DNA from: Candidatus Altimarinota bacterium
GTDB lineage: Bacteria > Patescibacteriota > Gracilibacteria > BD1-5 > UBA6164
Direction: 5' to 3'
Assembly: GCA_028688895.1 (NCBI GenBank)
Contig: JAQTXG010000007.1
Span: forward strand, 1 to 54,849
Length of the DNA stretch: 54,849 bases
The notes beneath the pieces are model-generated. The model was not told the DNA's origin and did no database searches. It was given only the letters and a program-made list of their open reading frames with translations. The translations under genes and the position numbers were made by a program. Positions 10,014 to 19,999 of the stretch are shown piece after piece (position 1 is the stretch's first letter; each line of letters begins with the position of its first letter).

Positions 10014-11558
10014 ATGAATCAAATTTGATTAAATAAAAATGATATATTGGAAAATATTACTATAGAAAAACTAGTGTTTTGAGGTAAATGATTTGCTAGA
10101 CTTAAGCATAGTAATCCTGATTTGGATGGTAGAGTTATTTTTGTAACTGGATGAGCTATACCAGGTACAGTTGCAAATCTGAGGATAATAAAAAAGAAAA
10201 AAGCTTTTTTAGAAACTCAGATAGTAGATATAGTTAAGAAATCTGATATAGAAATAGCACATCCTACGAATAAATATGGTATGTCTGGTGGTTGGAAATG
10301 GATAAATATTCCGTATAATGAACAATTAAAAATCAAGCAAGAACAAGTAGTAGAATCTTTTAAGAGTATAGAAAAAAAGATTGTAGAAGTTGAAAATGAG
10401 CAGTATATCTTTAAGAATCTTTTTTTGCCAATTCAGGGATCTCCAATAATAGATTGATATAGAAATAAAATAGAATTTAGTTACTGAAAATATATATCAT
10501 ATAAAAATAGTATAGAACAGCATTTTAATCTAGGATTTCATAAACAATGAGAATTTTCAAAGGTGGAGGATATGCAATGATCACCACTTATAGATGAAGT
10601 ACAAAATGAAATATTTAGAGAAATAAAAAAGTATACGAAAACATTGTGATTACCTGTATATGATCAGATGAGACAAGAATGATTTTTTAGGCATTTACTT
10701 ATTAGGAAAACTTATTTTACTGATGAAATGATGATTTTACTAAGTTTTAATCCTGAGTATTTTGTAAAAAATATAAAACTTGATAAATCTGAAAAATTGA
10801 ATCTGATAAAAGATTTTTTGATTTGATTAGTTCAAAAATATCCTATAATAAAATCTATTTATTTCTCTCATAATCCAAACAAAGCTGATGTGTGTATATG
10901 AGATTTGGAATTGATTTATGGTTTACCAACTATAAAGGAAAAAATACTTGATTTGACTTTTAATATATCACCTACTTCATTTTTTCAGACAAATTCTGTT
11001 GGAGCTGAAAAGTTGTATAGTATTGTACTAGATTTTGCGAAATGAAAAAAAATGAATAATCCATCCCAACCTTCCTTTAATTATAAAGGAAGGAGTAAAA
11101 CATTTGGAGAAATGACAGTTTTGGATTTGTATGGTGGAACTGGTACTATATGAATGATTTTTGCTAAATCATGAGCAAAAGAAGTTGTTTCTGTCGAGTT
11201 AGTGACTTCTGCTAGTCAGGATTGAGAACAAAATGCGAAATTGAATGATTTAAAAAATATTTCTTTTGTCAATGCAAAGGTAGAAAATTTTTTAGAATTG
11301 TATTTGAATGAATGAAAAAAGGCTGATTTGTTAGTAATAGATCCTCCAAGAGCATGAATGCATCCTGACGCATTACCTAATGTACTTAAATTTGGCACAA
11401 ATCAGATTATTTATGTAAGTTGTGATCCATCTACTTTGGTTCGTGATTTGTGATATATATTGCATAATAGTGATTACAAGATAGAAAAAATACAAGCTAT
11501 GGATATGTTTCCTCATACGCATCATATAGAAAATGTTGTAAGTTTGATAAAGAATTAA
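10014..11558 (+). CDS. TrmA/RlmD-family RNA (uracil-5-)-methyltransferase (514 aa)
   Basis: A SAM-dependent methyltransferase that makes 5-methyluridine in tRNA or 23S rRNA. The N-terminus (residues about 12-60) looks like a TRAM RNA-binding domain. The C-terminal Rossmann domain shows [14 protein letters not shown] (SAM site), VIDPPRAGMHP (substrate-base motif), [12 protein letters not shown] (catalytic Cys) and [11 protein letters not shown] (family end motif). I do not see the four-cysteine cluster expected in canonical RlmD, so the exact target is open. A palindromic repeat (11070-11093) inserts about 15 residues just before the SAM motif. ATG 10014 is the first in-frame start; the ATG at 10004 is in another frame. 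Confidence 0.9.
11070..11093. repeat. palindromic repeat element inside the RNA methyltransferase gene (copy C)
   Basis: CCTTCCTTTAATTATAAAGG continues to a full palindrome and is preceded by CCATCCCAAC, a degenerate form of the family lead CCACCCCTAAC. It is read in frame as roughly [13 protein letters not shown] between the central and SAM domains. Confidence 0.65.
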
Positions 11559-11580
11559 GAATTATTTATTAATTCTTTTT
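11557..11580 (+). terminator. intrinsic terminator after the RNA methyltransferase gene
   Basis: Stem AAGAATTA / TAATTCTT directly at the stop codon, followed by a T run. Confidence 0.7.
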
Positions 11581-11644
11581 TTGCTTTTTATTAGTTGTTG
11601 TGATAATATATTTATATATAATTATTTTATTAAAAAATATATAC

Positions 11645-12742
11645 ATGAATCCTAAAGACTTAATAAATAATATTTTGAAATATGTTACTAGTTCGCATTA
11701 TTCAGATGTACATATTTTGACCAATGAAAAAATAAAAATAAGAGATAAAACATGAGAAATAGTTGATTTGGAATCAATAAATGTTGATTGAAATATTTTT
11801 CAGTTACCTACTGTAGATTCTGAGTTGATAAAATCTATAATTATTGTGCTTATTTGAGAAAGATGATTTGAGTTTTTTGAAAAAGAAATGGAATTTGATA
11901 GCTCTTTTATGATAGATGGATGAGATAGGTTTAGGGTGAATTGTTATATGGATACTAGATGATTTTCTATCGCTATGAGAAGAATACCTAACAGTGTACC
12001 TACTTTTAAAGAATTGGGATTGTGAGAACATATTCAAGAAATGTGTAACAAATCAAAATGATTGATTTTGGTTACTGGTCCTACTTGATCTGGTAAATCT
12101 ACAAATTTAGCTGCTATGATTGACTATATAAATAGCAATTTTAATAAGCATATAATTACTATAGAAGATCCTGTAGAATTTTCATTTAAATCAAAAAAAT
12201 CACTAATAAATCAAAGAGAAGTTTGAAGTCATACTAAATGATTTGAGCCAGCTATAAGAGCATCTCTCAGAGAAGATCCAGATGTGATAATGGTCTGAGA
12301 AATGAGAGATCCTGAGACTATAAAAGCAGCTATTACCTTAGCTGAAACTGGTCATCTGGTATTATCTACTTTGCATACAAATGATAGTGTACAAACAATA
12401 GATAGAATAGTAGATGTATTTCCTAGTTCACAACAAAAACAAATCAGGATGCAACTGGCTATGAATCTAGTTTGAGTAGTTTCTCAAAGACTATTGACTA
12501 GGTCTGATATGGAGTGAAGAATAGCTGCTCGTGAAATACTTATCACGAATGATGCTGTAAAAAATCTGATAATACAATGAAAAACTCATCAACTATATAG
12601 TGTACTAGAAGTATGACAAAAGCAATGAATGATCCTGATGGATAAATATTTATTGGCATTGTATACTAAATGATACATATCAAAAGATACTATGATGAGT
12701 TATGTAAGAGATAAAGAGTGAATGGAGATGATGCTTGGTTAA
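11645..12742 (+). CDS. pilT: PilT-type pilus retraction ATPase (365 aa)
   Basis: A hexameric secretion-superfamily ATPase that powers disassembly of type IV pili at the cytoplasmic membrane. Residues about 1-100 form the N-terminal PAS-like domain. The core has [20 protein letters not shown] (Walker A), the Asp box [10 protein letters not shown], the Walker B region [18 protein letters not shown] and the His box [12 protein letters not shown]. The length is normal for PilT (about 345-380 aa), and no PilB-type N-domain is present. The pilin genes of the window are its likely substrates; no pilB, pilC or pilD is present here. The next gene follows 61 bases later on the same strand. Confidence 0.92.
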
Positions 12743-12803
12743 GCTTTAGAATAATAATGTAGTTTTTAGTCAATAAATATAAAAATTATAATAAATAAAA
12801 TTT

Positions 12804-13640
12804 ATGTTAGATATAAATAAATTAAAAAATAGTTGATATTTCACAGAAGTAACTCTAGAAAAATGAGAGGTACTTTTTGGTGAGTGAGATTTTGATGAAA
12901 ACATATATATAATACTTGTTTGAGAGTTATCTGTTTCTAAATATACTAGCAAGGCTAAAAACGAATGTAAAGTATTGGCTTATTTGCAAAATAATGATGT
13001 ATTTTGAGAGGCTTCTCTTAATAGTAATAAAGAAAAAGAAGTAAGTATTATAGCTAATAGAAAATCAGTATTACTAAAAATAAATGCAAAAGATTGATTG
13101 AATGATTTTTCAGTAAAGTTTCATGCTGATGCTATGAACTTACTTAAATATATAATATTTCAATCAAATAAGAGGTTATCAGAATCAAATTATTTAATCA
13201 CAGCTACTTATAAAATCAGTAAAGAAATCTGAGAATTGAATGAAATAAATAATAAAAGTATATTTTTACTAATCGATAAAATAAAAGAAAGTATATGAGT
13301 AGATCATATAATGTATTATGAAAATAATCCAGTGATGTTGAACTATATAACTCTTAAATATGATACTAGAACAAAGTGAAAATTGTTGAATGAAGTAATA
13401 GAGATTACAAATAATAATTTGGATTTACTTAGCTTGAAAGTAGATGATTATTTCATGCATACTGAAAAATTGTCTATCTGAAATAATAATTTAGGACATC
13501 TAGTTTATTTGAAAAAAGATTATAAATTTAATGATACTGATAAAAAGGTCTTAGCTATTACTTCTACATCTATTGCTTGAGTAATTAAGCAGAAACAACT
13601 ACTTGATGAAGAGAGGGATAAAGCTTTTATGGAAGACTAA
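12804..13640 (+). CDS. cyclic nucleotide-binding domain protein with GAF-like C-terminus (278 aa)
   Basis: Residues about 12-100 fit the cNMP-binding/CRP fold: a VTLEKGEVLFGEGDFDENIY strand pair, then ILVGELSVSK and the phosphate-cassette start DVFGEASL. The Arg that normally contacts the cyclic phosphate is not evident, so ligand binding is uncertain. The last 150 residues resemble a GAF domain (LGHLVYLKKDYKFND, then a long helix). There is no helix-turn-helix, so it is not a CRP-type regulator. It follows pilT and may control it; that is inference from context. It ends in the shared hairpin at 13641-13665. Confidence 0.78.
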
Positions 13641-13665
13641 AAAATCACACCGAAGGTGTGATTTT
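13641..13665. terminator. bidirectional intrinsic terminator between convergent genes
   Basis: AAAATCACACC, loop GAA, GGTGTGATTTT, with T runs on both strands. It serves the plus-strand cNMP gene and the minus-strand priA-like gene, whose stop lies at 13666. Confidence 0.9.
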
Positions 13666-14634
13666 TTATCTATGCTTTTTTAATAAATTTATCAATTCGT
13701 ATTCTCATTTGACTGCTTTGTACATAGATTTGATACTTGGTGTACCACTTGCTAATATGAGTTTATTTCAGTTTAATTCTGTGATTTTTTCTGCTACTTC
13801 TATGGTATTGTATCTAGGTGCTGAATCTGATATATATGAGTTGTCGTGTTCTTCGTCTATGATTATAAGTCATAGGTTGTTATATGGGTAAAACAATGCT
13901 GAACGAGTACCTATTATGATTTTTGATATTCAGTTGTTTATGCTTAACCAGTATTTTGTTTTTGTGGCGTCTGTTACTGTAGAATTTATTATCAATACTT
14001 CTTTTCAAAACACATCTTTTATCTTGCTTGATAATTGATTAGTGAGAATTATTTCTGGTATCAAAAAAAGTGTTTGTTTTCAATAATCTAAATACTCTTT
14101 TATGAGTTTTATGTATATTTCTGTTTTTCAGCTTCAAGTAAGTCAATATAAGAGTATTTTGTTTTTTTGAGTATTTTGTATTTGATTTAGAGTTTGTTCT
14201 TGTATATTGCTGAGTTTTACTTTGTGATTGAATGTGTATATGTGTTTTGTTTCTGATAAATCATTGTTTAATTTGATTAAATCCAATTTATCTTTTCATA
14301 TCTTGTCTTTTAGATTGTTTGGAAAAAATAAGTTTATAGAATTATGTATTGCAGTGAAATAGTGTGAAGCAATCCATTTGACTAGTATTACTCTATAATT
14401 TGATAAAAATATTGACTCATTTTTTATGCTTATAATAGATTTTATTTTTGATTCATCGTAGGTAGTATCTATGTTTTCATAAATATCTATTATTACTCAA
14501 AGTTCTATAGCTTCTCTAAGTGGTATTTCTATTATCTGTCATATATGTATTTTTTCTTGCAAAAAAAATGGGACGATATAGGTGAGTCATATATCGTCAA
14601 AAGTTTTTGAGAATGGTGAAACTAATACATACAT
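13666..14634 (-). CDS. priA: truncated PriA-like protein: N-terminal and first helicase domains only (322 aa)
   Basis: PriA reloads the replicative helicase at stalled forks and is normally about 700 residues. Here residues 1-100 match the PriA DNA-binding domain (MYVLVSPFSKTFDDIGLTYI start), and about 150-310 match helicase lobe 1: LLYGLTSSGKTEIYIK, FLIPEIILTNQL, GTRSALFYPYNNL, IIIDEEHDNSY and LASGTPSIKSM. The frame ends with LLKKHR and a stop that abuts a terminator, so the zinc-binding loops and helicase lobe 2 (motifs IV-VI) are missing and cannot continue in this locus. It lies 6 bases after dnaX, an expected replication partner. It may be a relic, a minimal PriA or one half of a split protein. 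Confidence 0.82.
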
Positions 14635-14640
14635 ATAATA

Positions 14641-16101
14641 TTAATTAAGTTTTATTTTTGGATTTTGTATTCACATCTCTGTAAGTGCTTTACATATAAT
14701 ATTTTGATTGTCTACATTTTCAAACTGTCATCTGTGGATTTTTGTCTTCGTTCAAATACTTAATGTATCTCAATACAATTCTATTTCAGCTGCAGGTATA
14801 GCCAAAACTAGTCATCATTTAGCTCAGTTTTCCTTTAATTTGATTTTAAATGTGTTTGTATCAAATCTAGTTGAATTGGTATTTGATGTGTTTGAATCTA
14901 CTTGATTATTTGTTTGAGAGTCTGTACTAGGTTCATCTCAAAATATATCAAATACATCGTCGTGAGATATAGTATCTTTTACATTGTTTTCATGTTTCTC
15001 TACTTTGTTTTTTGTTGGTTCTGCTTGTCTGGTATTGCTTGTATTTCAAGTATTTATAGTTTGGATGTTGTTTTGAGTATGAATTATTTTGTTGTTGTAT
15101 CAATTTAATATTTTTAAAATACCTATCAAAAATGTAGTGTTTTCATCTAGACTATTTTTTGTTTTGCTATATGTGTCGTCCAATATATCTAGTATGTCTA
15201 TGTATTTTGTTATATCATTATTGAGTCTCAATTCATTCAGAGATTTTGCTTTTGTGTAAAAAAGTAATTCTTTGAAGAACAATTTAATATTTTTTCAGTC
15301 TTCTATATTTTTTTCAAAGATTTCTATTGCTGTTTGGTCTTTTTCTAGTAATTTATTTAAAAATGATTCTATGATATTTTCATCTACTATTTCTAGTTTT
15401 TTTACTATGTGTTCATAGTTTATTTCATCATTTGTAATCAATTGTTCAAATAGAGAAATAGCATTTCTAAGTCATCATCAACTATTTTTTACTACATATT
15501 CTATTGCTTTATCATCAAATCTGATATTTTCAGCTCATGCTATATATTCTAGTCTGTTTTTTATATCTGTGTTTGATATCCTCTTGAAATCATATCTCTG
15601 ACAACGAGATATAATAGTTTCTGGTACTTTATGTGTTTCAGTAGTTGCTAGTATAAATTTGACATGACTAGGTGGTTCTTCTAGTATTTTTAAAAGTGCA
15701 TTAAATGCTCATTTACTCAGCATATGTACTTCATCTATTATGTAGATTTTGTACTTTGTTTTAGTTGGACTAAACTGTGCTTTTTCTATTATTTCTCTGA
15801 TGTTATCTACTCATGTATTACTGGCTGCGTCTATTTCTATTATATCTATCAATTTTTCTTGTGCAAAATCCAAGCATATACTACACTCCAAACATGGATT
15901 TCCATTTATTGGATTTTCACAGTTTATAGCTTTTGCAAATATTCTAGCACTAGAAGTCTTCCCTGTTCATCTAGGTCAGCAAAATAAATATGCTCAAACT
16001 GTTTTGTTGTTTTCTATTGCTTTTTGTAATGTTTCTTTTACAAATGTTTGTCAAACTAGATTTTTAAAATCGGCTGGTCTGTATTTTAGGTATAAGGACA
16101 T
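14641..16101 (-). CDS. dnaX: DNA polymerase III subunit gamma/tau (486 aa)
   Basis: The clamp-loader ATPase of the replicative polymerase. It starts [18 protein letters not shown], then [20 protein letters not shown] (Walker A), a zinc module with [19 protein letters not shown], the Walker B/DEVH segment [18 protein letters not shown] and the sensor [19 protein letters not shown]. The AAA+ and lid regions end near residue 360. The short C-terminus has low-complexity residues (around 14900-15080) and a final domain, so it is a short tau or gamma-only form. priA follows after 6 bases, suggesting a two-gene replication operon. Confidence 0.95.
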
Positions 16102-16127
16102 AGTGGTAAATTGTGGTTAAATATTTT

Positions 16128-16285
16128 AATTATCCCTATCTTGAATTCTTTCCCTTTAGTCAAAGAGAAAGAGGCTACAATGCCTGTCCTCTTTTCCCAT
16201 ATTGAGGGTAATGCCATTAAGCTAAGGAAAATAATTATCCCTATCTTGAATTCTTTCCCTTTAGTCAAAGAGAAAGAGGCTACAA
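16128..16285. repeat. intergenic direct repeat, two 53-bp copies with an inverted fragment nearby
   Basis: Copies at 16128-16180 and 16233-16285 are identical: AATTATCCCTATCTTGAATT, then TCTTTCCCTTTAGTCAAAGA, then GAAAGAGGCTACAA. Each can form a CTTTCCCTTT / AAAGAGAAAG stem. A shorter, degenerate inverted match (AGGGGGAGAGAATTTAAG) lies at about 16314-16331. The copies occupy the gap of about 250 bases between dnaX and murE; nothing else is seen in it. Confidence 0.8.
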
Positions 16286-16358
16286 GTAATTCTTAACTTA
16301 ATGATATTGTTATTAAGGGGGAGAGAATTTAAGTGAGAGGTGATAATTATGGTTATTT

Positions 16359-17669
16359 TTAAACTATTTTATTATCATCTATTGATTTAAGTAATTCTTT
16401 TATGACTTCTTTGTCATTCCATTTGATTATTCATTCGTTTGTAACCATTACGTGTTCATCTCATTTTCATGCTACTAGTATGACATCATTTGGTTCTCAC
16501 ATAAGTAATGCTGTTTGTATAGCTTCTTTTCTAGTAGGGATTATCCAGAAATCTTCTCACTCTTTTCTCTCTATTCCGGGTAATACATCTTTTATAATTT
16601 GTTCTGTTTTTTCTGAATAATCATCATCTTGAGTAAGGATCACTATATCTGACAATCTAGATACAATTGATCACATAGTAGACCTTTTTGTTCTATCTCT
16701 ATCTCATGTAGCTCCAAATACTGTAATTATTCTATTTACACTTGGAAATCATCTAATAGTATCAAGTACTTTTTCTAGTGCATCTGATGTGTGTGCATAA
16801 TCTACTATTATCTCATATCATTCTTGATTTTCTATGCTTTCCATCCTACCAGGTACTCATTCTATCTTTTTTATTACATTTGATATAGTATTTGCTTCTA
16901 TTCAAAGACTTATAAAAACTCAAATGGCTGCTAATAGATTTTGAATATTGAAATCTCATTTTAGCTTTGTTTCTATGAATATATTGTCTGATGCAATTCT
17001 GACTTCAAATTTTGTTGTAAGTCACACTTTTGTAATATTACTTGCTACTAAATTTACTCATGTACCAGTACCATAAGTGTACATACTATCGTAAGTTTCT
17101 CACAAAAATAAGTCTGAGTATTGGCTATTGTAATTTATTATAGCTGTTTTTTTGATACCTGGTTTTCTTTTGTATGAAATCAGATTTTTAAAAATAGTCA
17201 GTTTTGTGTTTACATAATCTTTCATAGTACCATGTAAATCTAGGTGATCTTGTGTAATATTTGTAAGTACAACTATATCGTATTGTATTCACCATATTCT
17301 ATTCATTTTTATACCGTGACTAGCTGTTTCTATAACAGCTATTTCACATCACTCTTTTTTTGCGATTTTTAATAGTCTTTGCAATTCAAATACATCAGGT
17401 GATGTCATCTTTGTGTCGTTTTGATATTCTTTATCATTTATGATAATATTAACCGTTGAAAACATAAACACTTTTTTTCATGCTTCTCTCAGTCATTTTG
17501 CTACTATATTGCTAGTTGTAGTTTTACCATTTGTACCTGTTACTCATATAATAGTCATATTTTTACTAGGAAAACCATAGATTATGTTTGCTATTATTGC
17601 TCTAAGTTTGTGGTAAAATAATCTCATAGGATTATCTAACGCTACTAGTTTATTTAAATCTCTCAGCAT
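16359..17669 (-). CDS. murE: UDP-N-acetylmuramyl-peptide ligase, MurE type (436 aa)
   Basis: Adds the third stem residue to UDP-MurNAc-dipeptide in peptidoglycan synthesis, in the cytoplasm. Visible motifs: TIIGVTGTNGKTTTSNIVA (ATP loop, near residue 40), TSPDVFELQ, ETASHGI, TNITQDHLDLHGTMKDYV (metal/Lys region), VDYAHTSDALEKVL and VFGATGDRDRTKRSTMG, ending AGKGDEHVM. Where meso-diaminopimelate enzymes have DNPR, this one has QDDDYSE, so the amino acid added cannot be assumed. It lacks most of domain 1, being shorter than the usual 480-500 residues. The start gives MLRDLNKL. Confidence 0.9.
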
Positions 17670-17749
17670 ATTATTAATTAATTTATAAATTTACTTATTT
17701 ATACTTATTTTCTAGTTTTTTACAATAGAATTATTATAAAATCAGTTAT

Positions 17750-17776
17750 TTGCTTTTTGTAATATTTATGTATAAT
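17750..17776 (+). promoter_or_regulatory. probable promoter of the 17881 gene
   Basis: Consensus -10 TATAAT at 17771-17776 with a weak -35 (TTGCTT, 17750-17755). The remainder of 17670-17880 is AT-rich and shows only this and the ribosome site. Confidence 0.5.
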
Positions 17777-17880
17777 ATATATGTTTGAATAATTCAAACT
17801 ATCTTGTATTATCAGATGATAAATACAATGGTATTTAATAAACTTTTCTTTTAACTCTTTTTGAGAATATAGGAGGTAAA

Positions 17881-18075
17881 ATGAACTTAAATAATAGAAA
17901 CAAAAAGAAAACGCTACATCATAATACACATAGATTGTGTAGAATACGTAGGATTATAGAAAGTCACGGTTATGATCAGCTTTCTGAGCAGGATATATTG
18001 TATCTATCTAGTGAGATAGAAAATAATAAATTATCAATAGACGAGGTAGATAAATGGCGAAATCAAAGGATATAA
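17881..18075 (+). CDS. small basic protein of unknown function (64 aa)
   Basis: A complete small gene with a perfect AGGAGGT ribosome site at 17871-17877 and its own promoter and terminator. The N-terminal third is strongly basic (NNRNKKKTLHHNTHRL, RIRRI), the C-terminal part acidic and helical (SEQDILYLSSEIENNKLS). This layout could suit nucleic-acid or ribosome binding, but I recognise no family. It contains no TGA codon. It stands alone on the plus strand between minus-strand genes. Confidence 0.75.
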   Translation: MNLNNRNKKKTLHHNTHRLCRIRRIIESHGYDQLSEQDILYLSSEIENNKLSIDEVDKWRNQRI

Positions 18076-18082
18076 TAAACTA

Positions 18083-18113
18083 AAAACCCGATATCAGGAT
18101 GATATCGGGTTTT
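18083..18113 (+). terminator. intrinsic terminator
   Basis: AAAACCCGATATC, loop AGGAT, GATATCGGGTTTT. It ends the 17881 gene; the A run on its left side could also serve the convergent minus-strand gene ending at 18116. Confidence 0.9.
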
Positions 18114-18115
18114 TG

Positions 18116-18802
18116 CTAGTATAGTCATAGTGCATGTCATGCTTGATTTGGTTTTTGTTGTTGTTCTAGTTGTTTGTATTGAAATCATTTTGGTCAGAAT
18201 GCATAACCTGTGTACATGTTTGGGTTGTTCTGAGTTGTTCAAGTAGTTTTGTTTGTTGGAATATTTTGAGTTTGTTTATTTGTTTCTGAATTAGCAATAG
18301 TATTATTCTGTATATTACTAGGTTTCTCATCTTCAAAAAGTCAATCAAAATAATCTTTTCAGACATTTATTATAGATGACACTTTTTGACTTGTATCTTC
18401 TATTACTCATTCTAATTTTTCCATAAAGTGAATATCTCTAATTTTTTCAGTTTGATTAGCAACTTGATTTACACTTTGTATATCTTTTTTTGTTATATTT
18501 GCTTCTAGATTTCTAATGATTCATAACATATTTATCAATGAATCAGAATTGTTTATATTGAAATCATTTCAATTTTTTTGTGTGTCTATAATTTCTCATT
18601 TTTTTGTAATGAGTTTTATGTTTTCTGATTTATCTTGTTGATTAAAAATTATTCATATTTCTGGATCCAATTTAGGTCAAACATTTATATATCTATTAGC
18701 AAAATCTATTTGGTTATTTATATTTTGAGTATATTTTAGAGCTTTTTGATATTCACTGTTTTTATTTTCAGATTCTTGATTATTGTTTAATGTTTCAGTC
18801 AT
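18116..18802 (-). CDS. unknown Asn/Gln-rich protein (228 aa)
   Basis: No family recognised. There is no signal peptide or membrane segment. Residues 1-150 are polar and probably helical (EKLEGVIEDTSQKVSSIINV), and residues 160-228 are a low-complexity tail rich in Asn, Gln and Thr that ends with YKQLEQQQKPNQAGHALGLY. The frame contains many TGA glycines. It stands between the 17881 gene (convergent) and the M28 peptidase. Confidence 0.7.
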
Positions 18803-18874
18803 AAATATTAATTATATATATATATATTATTAATATTTTAGCATATAAGTAATAATTATACAAAAATATATACT

Positions 18875-19897
18875 TTATTTCATTATTATTCAATAAACTC
18901 AATTTACTACTTCTTTCATTTTATTGAAATCTAAGGTGTTTATTGTATCAGTAGTTTTATGATAATTTGGATTTCTAAAAAAAGCTGTATCTGTTACCAT
19001 ATATGCTTTGTATCAAAAATGCCAATAGTTTCTATGGTCTGAAAAACTAGCTCAGTTAATAAAACTAGGAGCACTTAGCGATTTAACTAATATGTCTGAA
19101 TTTTTAATCATTTTGACTTTTAAATACTGTATATTAAAGTCAAATAATTTTCATACTATAGCTATAAAATTTCATTTACTAGGATAAAACCAATTTAGAA
19201 AATTAATAGGATAAGTTTGGATTTTATTATCTGAAAAATATCAAATCATTTCAAGTGAAATCATATAATCAATGTCAGTTTTTTTATCGTAATGTGATTT
19301 TGCATGTATATAGCTTCACATCTGCTCACTATCAAAAAACGGCATTTCTTCTAGATTATAAGCTACAATTTGTATGCTTTTATTTATATTGTTTTTATTT
19401 TTTCATATAATAGTAGCAAGCTCCATGATTCAAGCTACTCATGAAGCGTTGTCATCGGCTCATGCAAAATACTCTTTTACTGTTTCGTTTTCGGCTAAAA
19501 AAGTATTGTCACTATCTACATCATAGTGGGCTCATACTACAATAATTTTTTCTGTTTTTCAATTGAAATCACAGATAACATTTTTGTATGTGTTTCATGA
19601 TGCTTTAAATTCTTGATAGTTTACTTTGTCACATCATGCTTTTTTAAAGTGATTAAATATATATTCTCAAACTTTATTTAATGTTTCAGTTTCTTTGTAA
19701 TTTCTTTCTTTTTTTGTAGAAGTTAAGTATTGAACATGATTTTTTAGATTGTTTTCACTTGCTTGAATTCAATCATGTGATTTACTTACATAGTACAATA
19801 TTGGATTTACAAGTAAATAATAAAATATTATAAATCACATTATAATTACAATGTATAGTGAATATCTGAGATTTTTGAATGTGTTTTTCTTAGACAT
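18875..19897 (-). CDS. membrane-anchored M28-family zinc aminopeptidase-like protein (340 aa)
   Basis: The N-terminus is a signal anchor (IVIIMGFIIFYYLLVNPIL, residues about 16-36), so the catalytic domain is outside the membrane. The M28 metal ligands are visible in order: GAHYDVDSD (His and Asp), AGADDNASGVAG (bridging Asp), NLEEMPFF (catalytic Glu pair), SLEMIGYF and, near the end, the region FSDHRNYWHFGYKAYMVTDT with NYHKTTDTINTLD (final His). All ligands appear present. The family trims amino acids from peptides, so a role in scavenging host-derived peptides is plausible. Nothing is seen in the 100-base gap before the next gene. Confidence 0.88.
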
Positions 19898-19999
19898 GAT
19901 TGGCTAATAAAGTGAAATAAAGATTAAGATAATTAAAAATATTAATATCTTTTTGTTTGTGAAAAATTAATTTTTTTGAATTTTGTTTTATTTTTTTAC

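Noticed and set aside
12804-12850. Possible frameshift at the start of the cNMP-binding gene
   Set aside because: A recount of the T run (ATATTTCACAG) and of the opposite-strand frame shows one continuous open frame from ATG 12804 to TAA 13640.
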